The notes beneath the pieces were generated by a model. That model saw only the letters and a program-made list of their open reading frames with translations, was not told where the DNA came from and searched no databases. From assembly GCA_049322515.1 (NCBI GenBank), contig JBMOQW010000019.1, forward strand, positions 124,001 through 188,000: a stretch of 64,000 bases of DNA, read 5' to 3'. The position numbers and the translations under genes were made by a program. Positions 15,846 through 24,484 of the stretch are shown one piece after another. The first letter of the stretch is position 1. Each line of letters opens with the position of its first letter. This stretch comes from Parasulfuritortus sp049322515. Lineage in GTDB: Bacteria; Pseudomonadota; Gammaproteobacteria; Burkholderiales; Thiobacillaceae.

Positions 15846-18752
15846 GTGACCCGATTCGGACTGATCACGCGCATTGCCCTGCTGGTCATCGGTGTCGAGG
15901 TCGCCGCGTTCAGCGCACTCGGGTGGTTCTATGTCGATCGTTTCAGTGACGCGATCGACGAACGGGCGCGTTCCGGGCTCCATCTGATCGGGCGCATGAT
16001 CAGTACCGACGAGTTGGCCATCCACGCCCTTTCGCGGGAAGCGCTGATCAGCGAGATGGTCGGCGCCCCCTATCAAGGCGGCATGGTGATCGGCGGCAAC
16101 GGCCGTGTCATCGTCAGCACCGACCCGAGTCAGCTCGGCCGCCTGGCCAGGGAACTGCCCAGCTTCGATCCTCGCTGGCTGGACAACGATGCCCCCGACG
16201 AGCAATTCATCCGCGGCCAGAACAGCCTGACGGGCGTCATGCGCATTCACGGATCGGTCGGGACCCCGCTCCTCTACACCACGGTGATTCGAATCGATAC
16301 CCATGAACTGGACACCCGCAAGCGCTTCATCACCTTCTGGGGCCAGGCCGCCTCGCTCCTGTTCATCCTGTTCAGTTCGGCCGCCATCGTCCTGATCGCC
16401 CAACGCCTGATCACGAAACGCATCGACACCTCCCTGGCCATCTTGAAGCAGGTCGAGGAAGGCGCCCTGAACGCGCGCATTCCGGTCAACGCAGCGGACG
16501 AACTGGGTCAACTGCAGCAGGGCATCAACTCGATGACCGGCAAACTGTCCACCCTCCTCGTCCAGCATCGCCGCAACGAGGAAGCCCTCGTGGCGATCCT
16601 CAACGCAATCCGGGATGCCGTCCTGGCCGTCGGCCCGGATGGCCGGGTGACCCGGCTCAACCCAGGCGCACAAGCGATGTTCGGCCTGCGCTCCGACCAG
16701 TCACCGCGCGTGGCCGACCTGCTGCCCGACCTGGCCGCGCCGGACAGCGCGTCGGGCTGGCGACTCCCACCGCCCGGCGCCAAGCCGGCCCGACCGGAAC
16801 TCACCCTGCGCGACCCCGAGGGCAGGCTGCGCACCCTCGAGATCGGCTCCGGCCAGATCACCGAGGCCGACGGCACTGAAGCCGGCGCGGTTCTGGTGCT
16901 GCGCGACATCACCGACCGCAAGCTGGCCGAGGAGCAGGTACGCGCCACCAGCCGGCTGCTCGACTCGGTGGTGGAAAACATCCCCAACATGATTTTCCTC
17001 AAACGTGCCGAAGATCTCCGTTTCGTGCTGTTCAACAAGGCCGGCGAAGATCTGCTCGGCCACCCGCGCGTCCACCTGCTGGGCAAGAACGACTACGATT
17101 TGTTCCCGCCCGCGCAGGCCGATTTCTTCACCGCCAAGGACCGCGAGGTGCTGACCGGACCGGGGCAGCTCGACATCCCCGAGGAAACCATCACCACCCG
17201 TCTGCACGGCGAACGCATCCTGCACACCAAGAAACTGGCCCTGCGCGACGAGCGTGGCCAGGTCCTCTACCTGCTCGGCATCTCCGAAGACATCACCGAG
17301 CGGAAGCGAACCCTCGAGGAACTCGAACGACATCGCAACCACCTCGAACAACTGGTGATGGAACGCACCGAGCAGCTCTCACGAGCCAAGGAGAACGCCG
17401 AGGCCGCCAACCGCTCGAAGAGCATCTTCCTCGCCAACATGTCGCACGAGTTGCGCACACCGCTCAACGCCATCCTCGGCTTTGCCCAGTTGCTCGCGCG
17501 TGACACCCGTATCCCGGCCGATGCCCAGAGCAATCTGGCGACCATCAACCGGGCCGGCAACCACCTGCTCACCCTGATCAACGATGTCCTGGAAATCACC
17601 CGCATCGAGGCCGGGCGAACCGCCCTGGCCCGGCAGGATTTCGATCTCGACGCCACCCTGCAGACGGTCACCGACATGATCCGCGTCCGCGCCGAGGCCA
17701 AGGGGCTCGCGCTCCACGTCGAACGGCTCGGTCCGTTGCCGGACCATGTCAACGGCGACGCCCATCGCTTGCGCCAAGTCTTGATCAATCTGCTCGGCAA
17801 CGCAGTGAAATATACGGACCAGGGCGACGTGGTCCTGCGCATCGAGGCCCTCACCGCGCCAACGGTGCAATTCACGGTCAGCGACAGTGGGCCGGGCATT
17901 GCCACAGAAGACCAGGAGCGTGTCTTCCAGGCCTTCTTCCAGACCGACGCCGGCATCGCCAAGGGCGAAGGCACCGGCCTCGGGCTGACCATCAGCCGCG
18001 AATTCGTGCGCCTGATGGGCGGTGAGCTGACGCTGGAAAGCGCCCCTGGCCAGGGCACCCGATTCAGCTTCATGATCGATCTGCCGGAAGCAGAGGCCGA
18101 AGCGAACACGCCGTATCCCGGTCGGGTGATCGGCATCGCAGCCCCCGCCCGGACTTTGCGCGTGCTGGTCGTCGAGGACCACCCGGAAAGTCGCGAACTA
18201 TTGACCCGCCTGCTCCAGCAAGTCGGCTTCGAGGTCCATTCGGCCGCCGACGGCCAGGCCGGACTGGCCGCTTTCGACGCTGTCCATCCGGACTTCGTCT
18301 GGATGGACATGCGCATGCCGGTCATGGATGGTTACGAGGCGACCCGACGCCTGCGTGCACGACCGGGCGGCAACGCGGTCAGGATCGCCGCCATCACCGC
18401 GAGCGCCTTCGAGGAAGACCGGGGCGCCATCCTGGCCGCCGGATGCGACGAAGTGGTCCGCAAGCCGCTGGAGGAGGCCCGGGTATTCGAAGTCATGGGC
18501 CGGCTGCTCGACCTCCGCTTCATCCATGCCCAGGAGACCCGGCCGGCCGAAACGCGTCATGACCAGGACCTCGGCCACCTGCCGGCCGACCTGCGCGGCG
18601 AACTTGTCGCCGCTGCCGCCCGCCTCGACCAGGAGGCCACCCTGGCGCTGGTGCAGCGGCTGCGCAGCGAGTATCCCGCCGAGGCCGAAACCATCGCGGA
18701 ACTGGCCCGCAATTTTGCCTATGACAAGCTCATCGCCCTAGGCGAAGACTAG
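15846..18752 (+). CDS. Membrane hybrid sensor histidine kinase with two PAS domains
   Basis: A 968-residue kinase. Order: TM1 (about 8-28), a periplasmic region (about 30-155), TM2 (about 164-184), HAMP, PAS one (about 240-360), PAS two (about 370-480), HisKA with His534 in MSHELRTPLN, an ATPase domain with NLLGNAVKYTD and GTGLGLTISREF, and a receiver with phospho-acceptor Asp821 in WMDMRMPVMDG. A short helical tail follows. The GTG start at 15846, 8 bp after the binding-protein stop, gives a natural N-terminus just before TM1; the open frame extends upstream only as shadow sequence. It probably reads the periplasmic protein encoded just before it. The output regulator is not in the window. 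Confidence 0.92.
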   Translation: MTRFGLITRIALLVIGVEVAAFSALGWFYVDRFSDAIDERARSGLHLIGRMISTDELAIHALSREALISEMVGAPYQGGMVIGGNGRVIVSTDPSQLGRLARELPSFDPRWLDNDAPDEQFIRGQNSLTGVMRIHGSVGTPLLYTTVIRIDTHELDTRKRFITFWGQAASLLFILFSSAAIVLIAQRLITKRIDTSLAILKQVEEGALNARIPVNAADELGQLQQGINSMTGKLSTLLVQHRRNEEALVAILNAIRDAVLAVGPDGRVTRLNPGAQAMFGLRSDQSPRVADLLPDLAAPDSASGWRLPPPGAKPARPELTLRDPEGRLRTLEIGSGQITEADGTEAGAVLVLRDITDRKLAEEQVRATSRLLDSVVENIPNMIFLKRAEDLRFVLFNKAGEDLLGHPRVHLLGKNDYDLFPPAQADFFTAKDREVLTGPGQLDIPEETITTRLHGERILHTKKLALRDERGQVLYLLGISEDITERKRTLEELERHRNHLEQLVMERTEQLSRAKENAEAANRSKSIFLANMSHELRTPLNAILGFAQLLARDTRIPADAQSNLATINRAGNHLLTLINDVLEITRIEAGRTALARQDFDLDATLQTVTDMIRVRAEAKGLALHVERLGPLPDHVNGDAHRLRQVLINLLGNAVKYTDQGDVVLRIEALTAPTVQFTVSDSGPGIATEDQERVFQAFFQTDAGIAKGEGTGLGLTISREFVRLMGGELTLESAPGQGTRFSFMIDLPEAEAEANTPYPGRVIGIAAPARTLRVLVVEDHPESRELLTRLLQQVGFEVHSAADGQAGLAAFDAVHPDFVWMDMRMPVMDGYEATRRLRARPGGNAVRIAAITASAFEEDRGAILAAGCDEVVRKPLEEARVFEVMGRLLDLRFIHAQETRPAETRHDQDLGHLPADLRGELVAAAARLDQEATLALVQRLRSEYPAEAETIAELARNFAYDKLIALGED

Positions 18753-18774
18753 TCCAGGCAACGGCACGGGCGGT

Positions 18775-19386
18775 TCATCCGATATCGCGCAAGCGCGGCA
18801 AGTGGATGTGCCAGCGGATCGCCGCCAGGCGGATCGCCACGGTGGCCAGCATCGCCAGCAGAACCGATACATCGTGGCGCAGGCCTGCGCTATCCAGAAC
18901 GATCAGCAGCAAGGCGCCGGCCAGCGAGGCGGTGGCATAGATGTCGGTGCGGAAGATCAGCGGCACCTCGTTGCACAGGATGTCCCGGATCACCCCCCCG
19001 AACACCGCCGTGATCACGCCCATCAAGGCAGCGATCTGCCAGGGCGTGGCCAGGGTGAGCGCAATGCTGGTGCCGATCACCGTGAACAACGCCAGCCCGA
19101 AGGCATCCGGAATCAGGAAGAAGTTCTTGGGCAGGCGCATGTGTCGGGCCAAGAAGAAGGTCAGCACCCCGGCCGTCAAGCCGACCGCCACGTAGGTCGG
19201 GTCGTGCACCCAGTAGACCGGCAGGCGGCCGAGCAACAGATCGCGCAAGGTGCCACCGCCGATCCCGGCAATGAGGGCGATCACCGCCACGCCGAACAGA
19301 TCGAGCTCGCTGCGGCGGGCTTCCAGGGTCGCGGTGATGGCGCATACCGAGACGGCACAGAGGTCGAGCACATAAATCAGGGACAT
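18775..19386 (-). CDS. TRIC/UPF0126-family membrane channel protein
   Basis: A 203-residue polytopic membrane protein made of two related three-helix halves plus a seventh helix, the layout of the UPF0126/YadS family (bacterial relatives of trimeric intracellular cation channels). Each half has a Gly-rich turn: IAGIGGGTLRDLLLGR and ITAVFGGVIRDILCNEVP. These paired GGxxRD motifs are diagnostic. ATG 19386 gives the family's usual start, MSLIYVLDLCAVSV. It converges with the hybrid kinase gene, with 22 bp between the stops. Its physiological ion in bacteria is uncertain. Confidence 0.9.
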   Translation of the reverse strand: MSLIYVLDLCAVSVCAITATLEARRSELDLFGVAVIALIAGIGGGTLRDLLLGRLPVYWVHDPTYVAVGLTAGVLTFFLARHMRLPKNFFLIPDAFGLALFTVIGTSIALTLATPWQIAALMGVITAVFGGVIRDILCNEVPLIFRTDIYATASLAGALLLIVLDSAGLRHDVSVLLAMLATVAIRLAAIRWHIHLPRLRDIG

Positions 19387-19574
19387 GGCAGGGCAATGGA
19401 ATGTCTGTCGGGCAAGGCAGCAGCCCCCACGAAGCAGTCCATCGGGTCCAGCCACTGGAGCCGGATTGTCGACAAGACCCGCTTCGAGGGCAAGCCCGAT
19501 CATGACCCCGCCCGGTCGTCGCGGGCGCCCCGCCGATGGTGTAGTCTGGCCCGGTCCTGGCCCCATCGCTCCCC

Positions 19575-21113
19575 ATGTCCTGCCGCCTGTCGTGCCCTAC
19601 ATGCTGCATGTCGCTCGTCCTGCTTGTCCTGGTGTCGATCCTGGGCGGCTGTGCCGGCCTGCCCTCGCTGGAGGATCGACCGGTCTCGGCCGCCCTGACC
19701 GAGACCGGGTCGACCCGCCTGGGCCGGGCCATCGCCCCCCAGGTCGCCGCCCACCCCGGACGCTCCGGCATCCATCCCCTGCTTGACGCGCGTGACGCTT
19801 TCGCGGCCCGGCTCCTCCTCGCCCAGCACGCCGAGCGTTCGCTCGACGTGCAGTACTACCTCTGGCGCCTGGACCAGACGGGCACACAGCTGTTCGACGC
19901 CCTGCGTGCGGCCGCCGACCGGGGCGTGCGGGTCCGCCTGCTGCTCGACGACGGCAACCATTCGCTGGCCCTCGATGACACGCTGGCAGCGCTCGATGGC
20001 CACGCCCACATCGAGGTCCGGCTGTTCAACCCGTTCCCGACCCGGGGTCTGCATGCTCTCGGCTACCTGGCCGATTTCCCGCGCCTGAACCGGCGCATGC
20101 ACAACAAGTCCTTCACCGCCGACAACCAGGCCAGCGTGATCGGCGGACGCAACATCGGCGACGAATATTTCGGCAACGACGCCGACCTCGCCTTCATCGA
20201 CCTCGACGTCCTGGCCATCGGCCCGGTGGTCTCCGAACTGTCGCGCGATTTCGACCGCTACTGGGCAAGCGCCTCGGCCTATCCAATCGACCGCCTGCTG
20301 GCCCCGGCCCCGCCCGCGGCCCTTGACCGAGCCAAGGCACCGGCGCAGGGTGCGGACGGACAAGCCCTGGCCGACAGCGAATTCGCCCGGCGCTGGACTG
20401 AAGGCACATTGAAGTTCGAATGGGCCGTAACCCATCTGGTCAGCGATGATCCCGCCAAAGGACTCGACCGCAGCCACGCGGAGGCGGCCTTGGCGGCGCA
20501 ACTGACGCGCGTGCTCGGCGCGCCGGCCCGCCAGTTCGACCTGGTCTCGCCCTACTTCGTGCCGACCCGCCATGGCACCCGCCTGCTGACCGAACTGGCC
20601 GGACGCGGCGTGCGGGTCCGGGTACTGACCAATGCCCTGGAAGCCACCGACGTGAGTGCCGTGCACGCCGGCTACGCCAAGCGGCGCAAGACGCTGCTGA
20701 AATCCGGCATCACCCTTTACGAATGGCCGCGTCGACTGCCAAAAGCACACCGCGCGTCCGGGGCCTTCGCCAGCGGCAATTCCCGCGCCAGCCTGCACGC
20801 CAAGACCTTCGCGGTGGACAACGCCCGGCTGTTCGTCGGCTCCTTCAATTTCGATCCCCGTTCGGCCCGCCTCAACACCGAGCTCGGCCTGGTCATCGAG
20901 AGTCCGGCCCTGGCGTCGGGCCTGACCCGTGTCTTCGATCGAAGCCTTCCCGCGCTCGCCTACGAGGCCCGTCTCGACGCGCAGGGACAGCTGTATTGGA
21001 TCGACCGGCGCGGCGCCCAGGAGACCCGTCGGGATAGCGAGCCGGGGGCCACCCTCTGGCGCCGAGCCTGGTTGTGGCTGATTACCCGGCTGCCGGTCGA
21101 ATGGCTGCTTTGA
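19575..21113 (+). CDS. Phospholipase D-family lipoprotein (ClsC/YmdC-like cardiolipin synthase)
   Basis: A 512-residue PLD-superfamily protein with two catalytic HKD motifs: MHNKSFTADNQASVIGGRN (about residues 176-194) and LHAKTFAVDNARLFVGSFN (about 407-425). The layout matches ClsC-type cardiolipin synthases or related transphosphatidylases. A lipoprotein-like signal, VLVSILGGC, lies near residues 16-24. An internal ATG at 19608 (MSLVLL) gives a more normal lipoprotein signal peptide than ATG 19575, so the true start may be there. No ClsB/YmdB partner is adjacent. Active in lipid head-group transfer by family; the exact substrate is unproven. Confidence 0.88.
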   Translation: MSCRLSCPTCCMSLVLLVLVSILGGCAGLPSLEDRPVSAALTETGSTRLGRAIAPQVAAHPGRSGIHPLLDARDAFAARLLLAQHAERSLDVQYYLWRLDQTGTQLFDALRAAADRGVRVRLLLDDGNHSLALDDTLAALDGHAHIEVRLFNPFPTRGLHALGYLADFPRLNRRMHNKSFTADNQASVIGGRNIGDEYFGNDADLAFIDLDVLAIGPVVSELSRDFDRYWASASAYPIDRLLAPAPPAALDRAKAPAQGADGQALADSEFARRWTEGTLKFEWAVTHLVSDDPAKGLDRSHAEAALAAQLTRVLGAPARQFDLVSPYFVPTRHGTRLLTELAGRGVRVRVLTNALEATDVSAVHAGYAKRRKTLLKSGITLYEWPRRLPKAHRASGAFASGNSRASLHAKTFAVDNARLFVGSFNFDPRSARLNTELGLVIESPALASGLTRVFDRSLPALAYEARLDAQGQLYWIDRRGAQETRRDSEPGATLWRRAWLWLITRLPVEWLL

Positions 21114-21128
21114 GCAGCCCGGCTGAAA

Positions 21129-21440
21129 TCATTCGGGCGCGCCGAACAAGGCGCCCATGACGGTCATGGCAATGCCCATGCCGCCCGCCGCCATCTCACC
21201 CAGCCGGCCCATCAAGGCGGCATTGCCGCCGCAGCCGGCGCCGGGACCGGTGGCTTCCGGGGCCGGGGCCGGGCAGGCGCGTGGCGCCACCGGTGCCGGA
21301 AGCGGCGGCTGGCACGCGTCGGCTTCGATCGGCGGACGGGCTGGGCTCGGACACGGTCCCAGTCCGGCCAGGGCAGAGGTCGAGGCGGACATCGTCATCA
21401 GGGTCGCCAGCACGGCGATCGTTTTCTGAGAGGCTTTCAT
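21129..21440 (-). CDS. Small secreted Pro/Ala/Cys-rich protein, function unknown
   Basis: A 103-residue protein starting MKASQKTIAVLATLMTM with a clear signal peptide and likely cleavage after SALAG or SALA (about residue 25). ATG 21440 has a GGAG ribosome-binding site 6 bp upstream; an earlier in-frame ATG at 21452 lies on the other side of that site. The mature part is rich in Pro and Ala with four Cys (GPCP, ACQP, RACP, GAGCGG). It ends in a Gly/Met-rich hydrophobic tail (MGRLGEMAAGGMGIAMTVMGALFG) resembling a glycine zipper. No family recognised. It converges on the PLD-family gene with a 15 bp gap. Confidence 0.65.
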   Translation of the reverse strand: MKASQKTIAVLATLMTMSASTSALAGLGPCPSPARPPIEADACQPPLPAPVAPRACPAPAPEATGPGAGCGGNAALMGRLGEMAAGGMGIAMTVMGALFGAPE

Positions 21441-21567
21441 TTTGGACTCCATTCAGGGGGTTCCCCGTCAAGCACGGGTGCAGCCATGATGGTGGACTGG
21501 CGATAGGCGGAGATTTCACGAATGCGGTGCAGGTGTAACCAGGTGTTACTGGTATGAAACACCCAGC

Positions 21568-21586
21568 CCCGGCCCAGCGGGCCGGG
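21568..21586 (-). terminator. Hairpin after the sucC-sucD-holC operon
   Basis: CCCGGCCC and GGGCCGGG form a perfect 8 bp stem with a 3-base loop, 5 bp beyond the stop of the 119-residue gene on the minus strand. A short T-rich stretch (GTGTTTC) follows on that strand. It plausibly ends the operon, though the T-run is weak. Confidence 0.5.
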
Positions 21587-21590
21587 CCCG

Positions 21591-21950
21591 TCAGTCGCGA
21601 CGCGCGTCCAGTTCCTCGCGCACCACCCGTCTCACCAGGGCCTCGACACGCAGCTGCTGGCGGATGAACAACTCCGCGAGACGGGCCTCGAGCGCGACGG
21701 CAAGCCGATCGATGTCGACTTCCGTGAGCTGACCCACCGTCAGATCGGGGGAGGCCTCCGGAGGCTCGACCAGGGCATCCCGGCCGCTGGTCATCGGCTC
21801 CGGGGCCGACGGCGCGACCGCCTCGACCACTTCGGTCAGGACCGGGAAATCGTCCTCCGCGCGGGTCAGCCCCGGCGTGAAGCCCGCCCGTTTGCCGAAC
21901 ATGGCGTCGATCTTGCCGAACAGGTCCTGGGCGTCGTCAGCCGGGGTCAT
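21591..21950 (-). CDS. Hypothetical protein following holC
   Basis: A 119-residue soluble, acidic protein. The N-terminal part reads DLFGKIDAMFGKR, the middle is Pro/Glu/Ala-rich and probably disordered (about residues 45-75), and the C-terminal half (about 78-117) is a charged amphipathic helix: VDIDRLAVALEARLAELFIRQQ then VLVRRVVREELDARR-like sequence. Its start ATG overlaps the holC stop by 4 bp, implying translational coupling. A small gene of this type often follows holC in betaproteobacteria, and a link to the DNA polymerase clamp loader is possible but unproven. I recognise no named family. Confidence 0.7.
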   Translation of the reverse strand: MTPADDAQDLFGKIDAMFGKRAGFTPGLTRAEDDFPVLTEVVEAVAPSAPEPMTSGRDALVEPPEASPDLTVGQLTEVDIDRLAVALEARLAELFIRQQLRVEALVRRVVREELDARRD

Positions 21951-22369
21951 TTGCGGGACAAGTCGTTGCTGGTCAGGGGATAGCCGCGGTCCTGATAGTG
22001 GCGGTAACGGCCACGCGCCGCGCGCAGGTCATCCGGTGCCTGGCTGGCCAGTTCCAGCAAGCGCTCGAAGCGGCCAAACCCCTCCGGACACGCGGCATCG
22101 AGATTGATGAGCACGTCATGGCGGGCCAGCGGCGCCGGATCGGTGCCGATCAGGATCGGCGTCTCGCCAGCCCGGGGGTGGCCGCACCGGACATGCGGCA
22201 CGAAGGACAGCTTGTCCTGGGTCCATAGTCGCTGGTCGAGGGCCTCGGCCACCTCCGGGTCGGCGGTGTACAACAGGGCGCATTGCCCCGCCTGGTGGAC
22301 CTTGACGGCCAGGCGGCGCGCCACGTCGAGCTTGTCGGCGGCGTTGACGTAGAAATCGATGCGGGTCAT
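21947..22369 (-). CDS. holC: DNA polymerase III chi subunit
   Basis: A 140-residue protein matching HolC, the clamp-loader accessory subunit that binds single-strand-binding protein. Seen: the start MTRIDFYVNAADKLDVARRL, the core CALLYTADPEVAEALDQRLW, SFVPHVR, and PILIGTDPAP followed by HDVLINLDAACP. The length is usual. Its ATG overlaps the sucD stop by 4 bp, and its stop overlaps the next gene's start by 4 bp. In most beta- and gammaproteobacteria holC sits between pepA and valS; here both of those are 20-30 kb away and holC is in a TCA-cycle operon. Confidence 0.93.
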   Translation of the reverse strand: MTRIDFYVNAADKLDVARRLAVKVHQAGQCALLYTADPEVAEALDQRLWTQDKLSFVPHVRCGHPRAGETPILIGTDPAPLARHDVLINLDAACPEGFGRFERLLELASQAPDDLRAARGRYRHYQDRGYPLTSNDLSRK

Positions 22370-23241
22370 GCGCGGGCGATCGCCTGTTGAATGGCGGCCC
22401 CCATGCCGGCCGGACTCTGGGCGACCACCACGCCGGCCCGTTCCAGGGCGGCGATCTTGTCCTCGGCCTTGCCGGAACCGCCGGCGATGATGGCACCGGC
22501 ATGGCCCATGCGCTTGCCCTTGGGCGCGGTCAGGCCAGCGATGTAAGCGGCCACCGGCTTGGTCACCTGGGCCTGGATGTATTCGGCCGCGGCCTCCTCG
22601 GCCGTGCCGCCGATCTCGCCGACCAGGATGATGGCTTCGGTCTGCGGATCCGCCTGGAACAGGGCCAGGCAATCGATGAAGTCGAGGCCCTTGATCGGGT
22701 CGCCGCCGATGCCGACGCAGGTCGATTGCCCAAGCCCGGCCTGGGTGGTCTGCCAGACCGCCTCGTAGGTCAGGGTGCCGGAACGCGACACGATGCCGAC
22801 CTTGCCCGGCTGGTGAATGAAGCCCGGCATGATGCCGATCTTGCACTCGCCCGGCGTGATCAGGCCCGGACAGTTGGGACCGATGAGATGCGCCCCGTTG
22901 GCACGGAGCGCGGCCTTGACGTTGATCATGTCGCGCACCGGAATGCCCTCGGTGATGCAGGCAATCACCCGGATACCCGCGTCGGCCGCCTCCAGGATGC
23001 CATCGGCGGCGAAGGCGGCCGGCACGTAGATCATGGTGGCATCGGCACCGGTGTCGCGCACCGCGTCCTTCACCGTATTGAACACCGGCAGGTCGAGATG
23101 GCGCTGGCCGCCCTTGCCGGGGGTGACGCCGCCGACCATCTTCGTGCCATAGGCGATCGCCTGTTCGGAGTGGAAAGTGCCCTGCTTGCCGGTGAAGCCC
23201 TGGCAGATGACTTTTGTTTCATTGTTGATCAGGATGCTCAC
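22366..23241 (-). CDS. sucD: Succinyl-CoA ligase alpha subunit
   Basis: A 291-residue subunit that binds CoA and carries the phosphohistidine intermediate. Visible are the CoA-binding start NNETKVICQGFTGKQGTFHS, IGPNCPGLITPGECKIGIMP, and the phosphohistidine loop GHAGAIIAGGSGKAEDK near the C-terminus. Full family length. The start is GTG 23241, which overlaps the sucC stop by 4 bp (GTGA). The same open frame continues upstream through sucC, but that stretch is antisense-like shadow. With SucC it makes ATP or GTP from succinyl-CoA in the TCA cycle. Confidence 0.96.
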   Translation of the reverse strand: MSILINNETKVICQGFTGKQGTFHSEQAIAYGTKMVGGVTPGKGGQRHLDLPVFNTVKDAVRDTGADATMIYVPAAFAADGILEAADAGIRVIACITEGIPVRDMINVKAALRANGAHLIGPNCPGLITPGECKIGIMPGFIHQPGKVGIVSRSGTLTYEAVWQTTQAGLGQSTCVGIGGDPIKGLDFIDCLALFQADPQTEAIILVGEIGGTAEEAAAEYIQAQVTKPVAAYIAGLTAPKGKRMGHAGAIIAGGSGKAEDKIAALERAGVVVAQSPAGMGAAIQQAIARA

Positions 23242-24398
23242 GCCGCTTCCTCCACGACACGCTTGGCCGCCTGGTTCAGATCGTTGGCAGCGATGATCGC
23301 CAGGCCCGAATTGGCCAGCAGTGCCCGGCCCTGGGCGGCGTTGGTGCCCTCCAGGCGCACCACCACGGGCACCTGGACGCCGACTTCCTTGACCGCCTGG
23401 ATGATGCCCTCGGCGATCAGGTCGCAGCGGACGATGCCGCCGAAGATGTTGATCAGCACCGCCTTCACGTTCGGGTCGGCCAGGATGATCTGGAAGGCCT
23501 GCGCCACCGACTGTGCCGTGGCGCCGCCACCGACGTCGAGGAAATTGGCGGGCATGCCGCCGGACAGCTTGATCAGGTCCATGGTCGCCATGGCGAGACC
23601 CGCGCCGTTGACCATGCAACCGATGTTGCCGTTCAGCGCGATGTAGTTGACATTGAGGCGATGCGCCTCGGCTTCCTTGGCGTCGATCTGGCTGAAGTCA
23701 GCCTGTTCGGCGAGGGCCTTCTGGCGATACAGGGCGTTGTCATCCACGCTCATCTTGCAGTCGAGTGGCAGCACCCGGCCGTCCTCGGTGACCACCAGCG
23801 GATTGATCTCCAGCAGGGCCAGGTCACGTTCGACGAACAGCCGGTAGCAGGCCTTGACCAACTTGACGAAGGCAGCGATCTGGTCGCCCACCAGGCCGAG
23901 GCCGAAAGCCAGGTCTCGGCCCTGGTAATCCATCAGCCCGGTGATCGGATCGACCGACGCGCGCAGGATTTTGTCCGGCGTGGCACGGGCGACTTCCTCG
24001 ATCTCCATGCCGCCGGCAGCCGAAGCGACCAGGCCGATACGCTCGGCCGCGCGGTCGACGGTCAGGGACAGATACAACTCGCGCGCGATCGGCAGGGTTT
24101 CCTCGACCAGGACGGCATGTACCGGCTGGCCATCGGGCGCGTTCTGGTAAGTGACCAGGTGGCGGCCGAGCAAGGCCTCGGCGGCCGCCTGCAAGGCCAC
24201 CAACGAACGGCACAGCTTGACCCCACCGGCCTTGCCACGGCCCCCCGCATGGACCTGGGCCTTGACCACCCAGGCTTCGCCCCCCAATTCGGCGACCGCA
24301 TCGGCACATTGCCCGGGCGAAGTGATCGCAAGGCCGCGTGGCGTGGCAATGCCAAACTCGCGCAGGATCGCCTTGGCTTGATATTCGTGCAGGTTCAT
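23238..24398 (-). CDS. sucC: Succinyl-CoA ligase beta subunit
   Basis: A 386-residue ATP-grasp subunit. Seen: the start MNLHEYQAKAILREFGI, KAQVHAGGRGKAGGVKLC (nucleotide-binding region, about 46-63), LLEINPLVV (metal-binding region) and the CoA-ligase domain with NGAGLAMATMDLIKLSGG and VLINIFGGIVRCD. Start ATG 24398 gives the standard N-terminus. It is the first gene of the sucC-sucD-holC-unknown run and is divergent from the CHASE8 kinase gene, so the promoter should lie in the 86 bp gap at 24399-24484. Confidence 0.97.
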   Translation of the reverse strand: MNLHEYQAKAILREFGIATPRGLAITSPGQCADAVAELGGEAWVVKAQVHAGGRGKAGGVKLCRSLVALQAAAEALLGRHLVTYQNAPDGQPVHAVLVEETLPIARELYLSLTVDRAAERIGLVASAAGGMEIEEVARATPDKILRASVDPITGLMDYQGRDLAFGLGLVGDQIAAFVKLVKACYRLFVERDLALLEINPLVVTEDGRVLPLDCKMSVDDNALYRQKALAEQADFSQIDAKEAEAHRLNVNYIALNGNIGCMVNGAGLAMATMDLIKLSGGMPANFLDVGGGATAQSVAQAFQIILADPNVKAVLINIFGGIVRCDLIAEGIIQAVKEVGVQVPVVVRLEGTNAAQGRALLANSGLAIIAANDLNQAAKRVVEEAA

Positions 24399-24484
24399 GT
24401 CCGTGAAACAGTGCGTAAAAAAATGCATTGTACCGGCTTCCGGGACAAGCCCCATGGGGCCCAAGCGGTCAGGAACCGGTCGCC

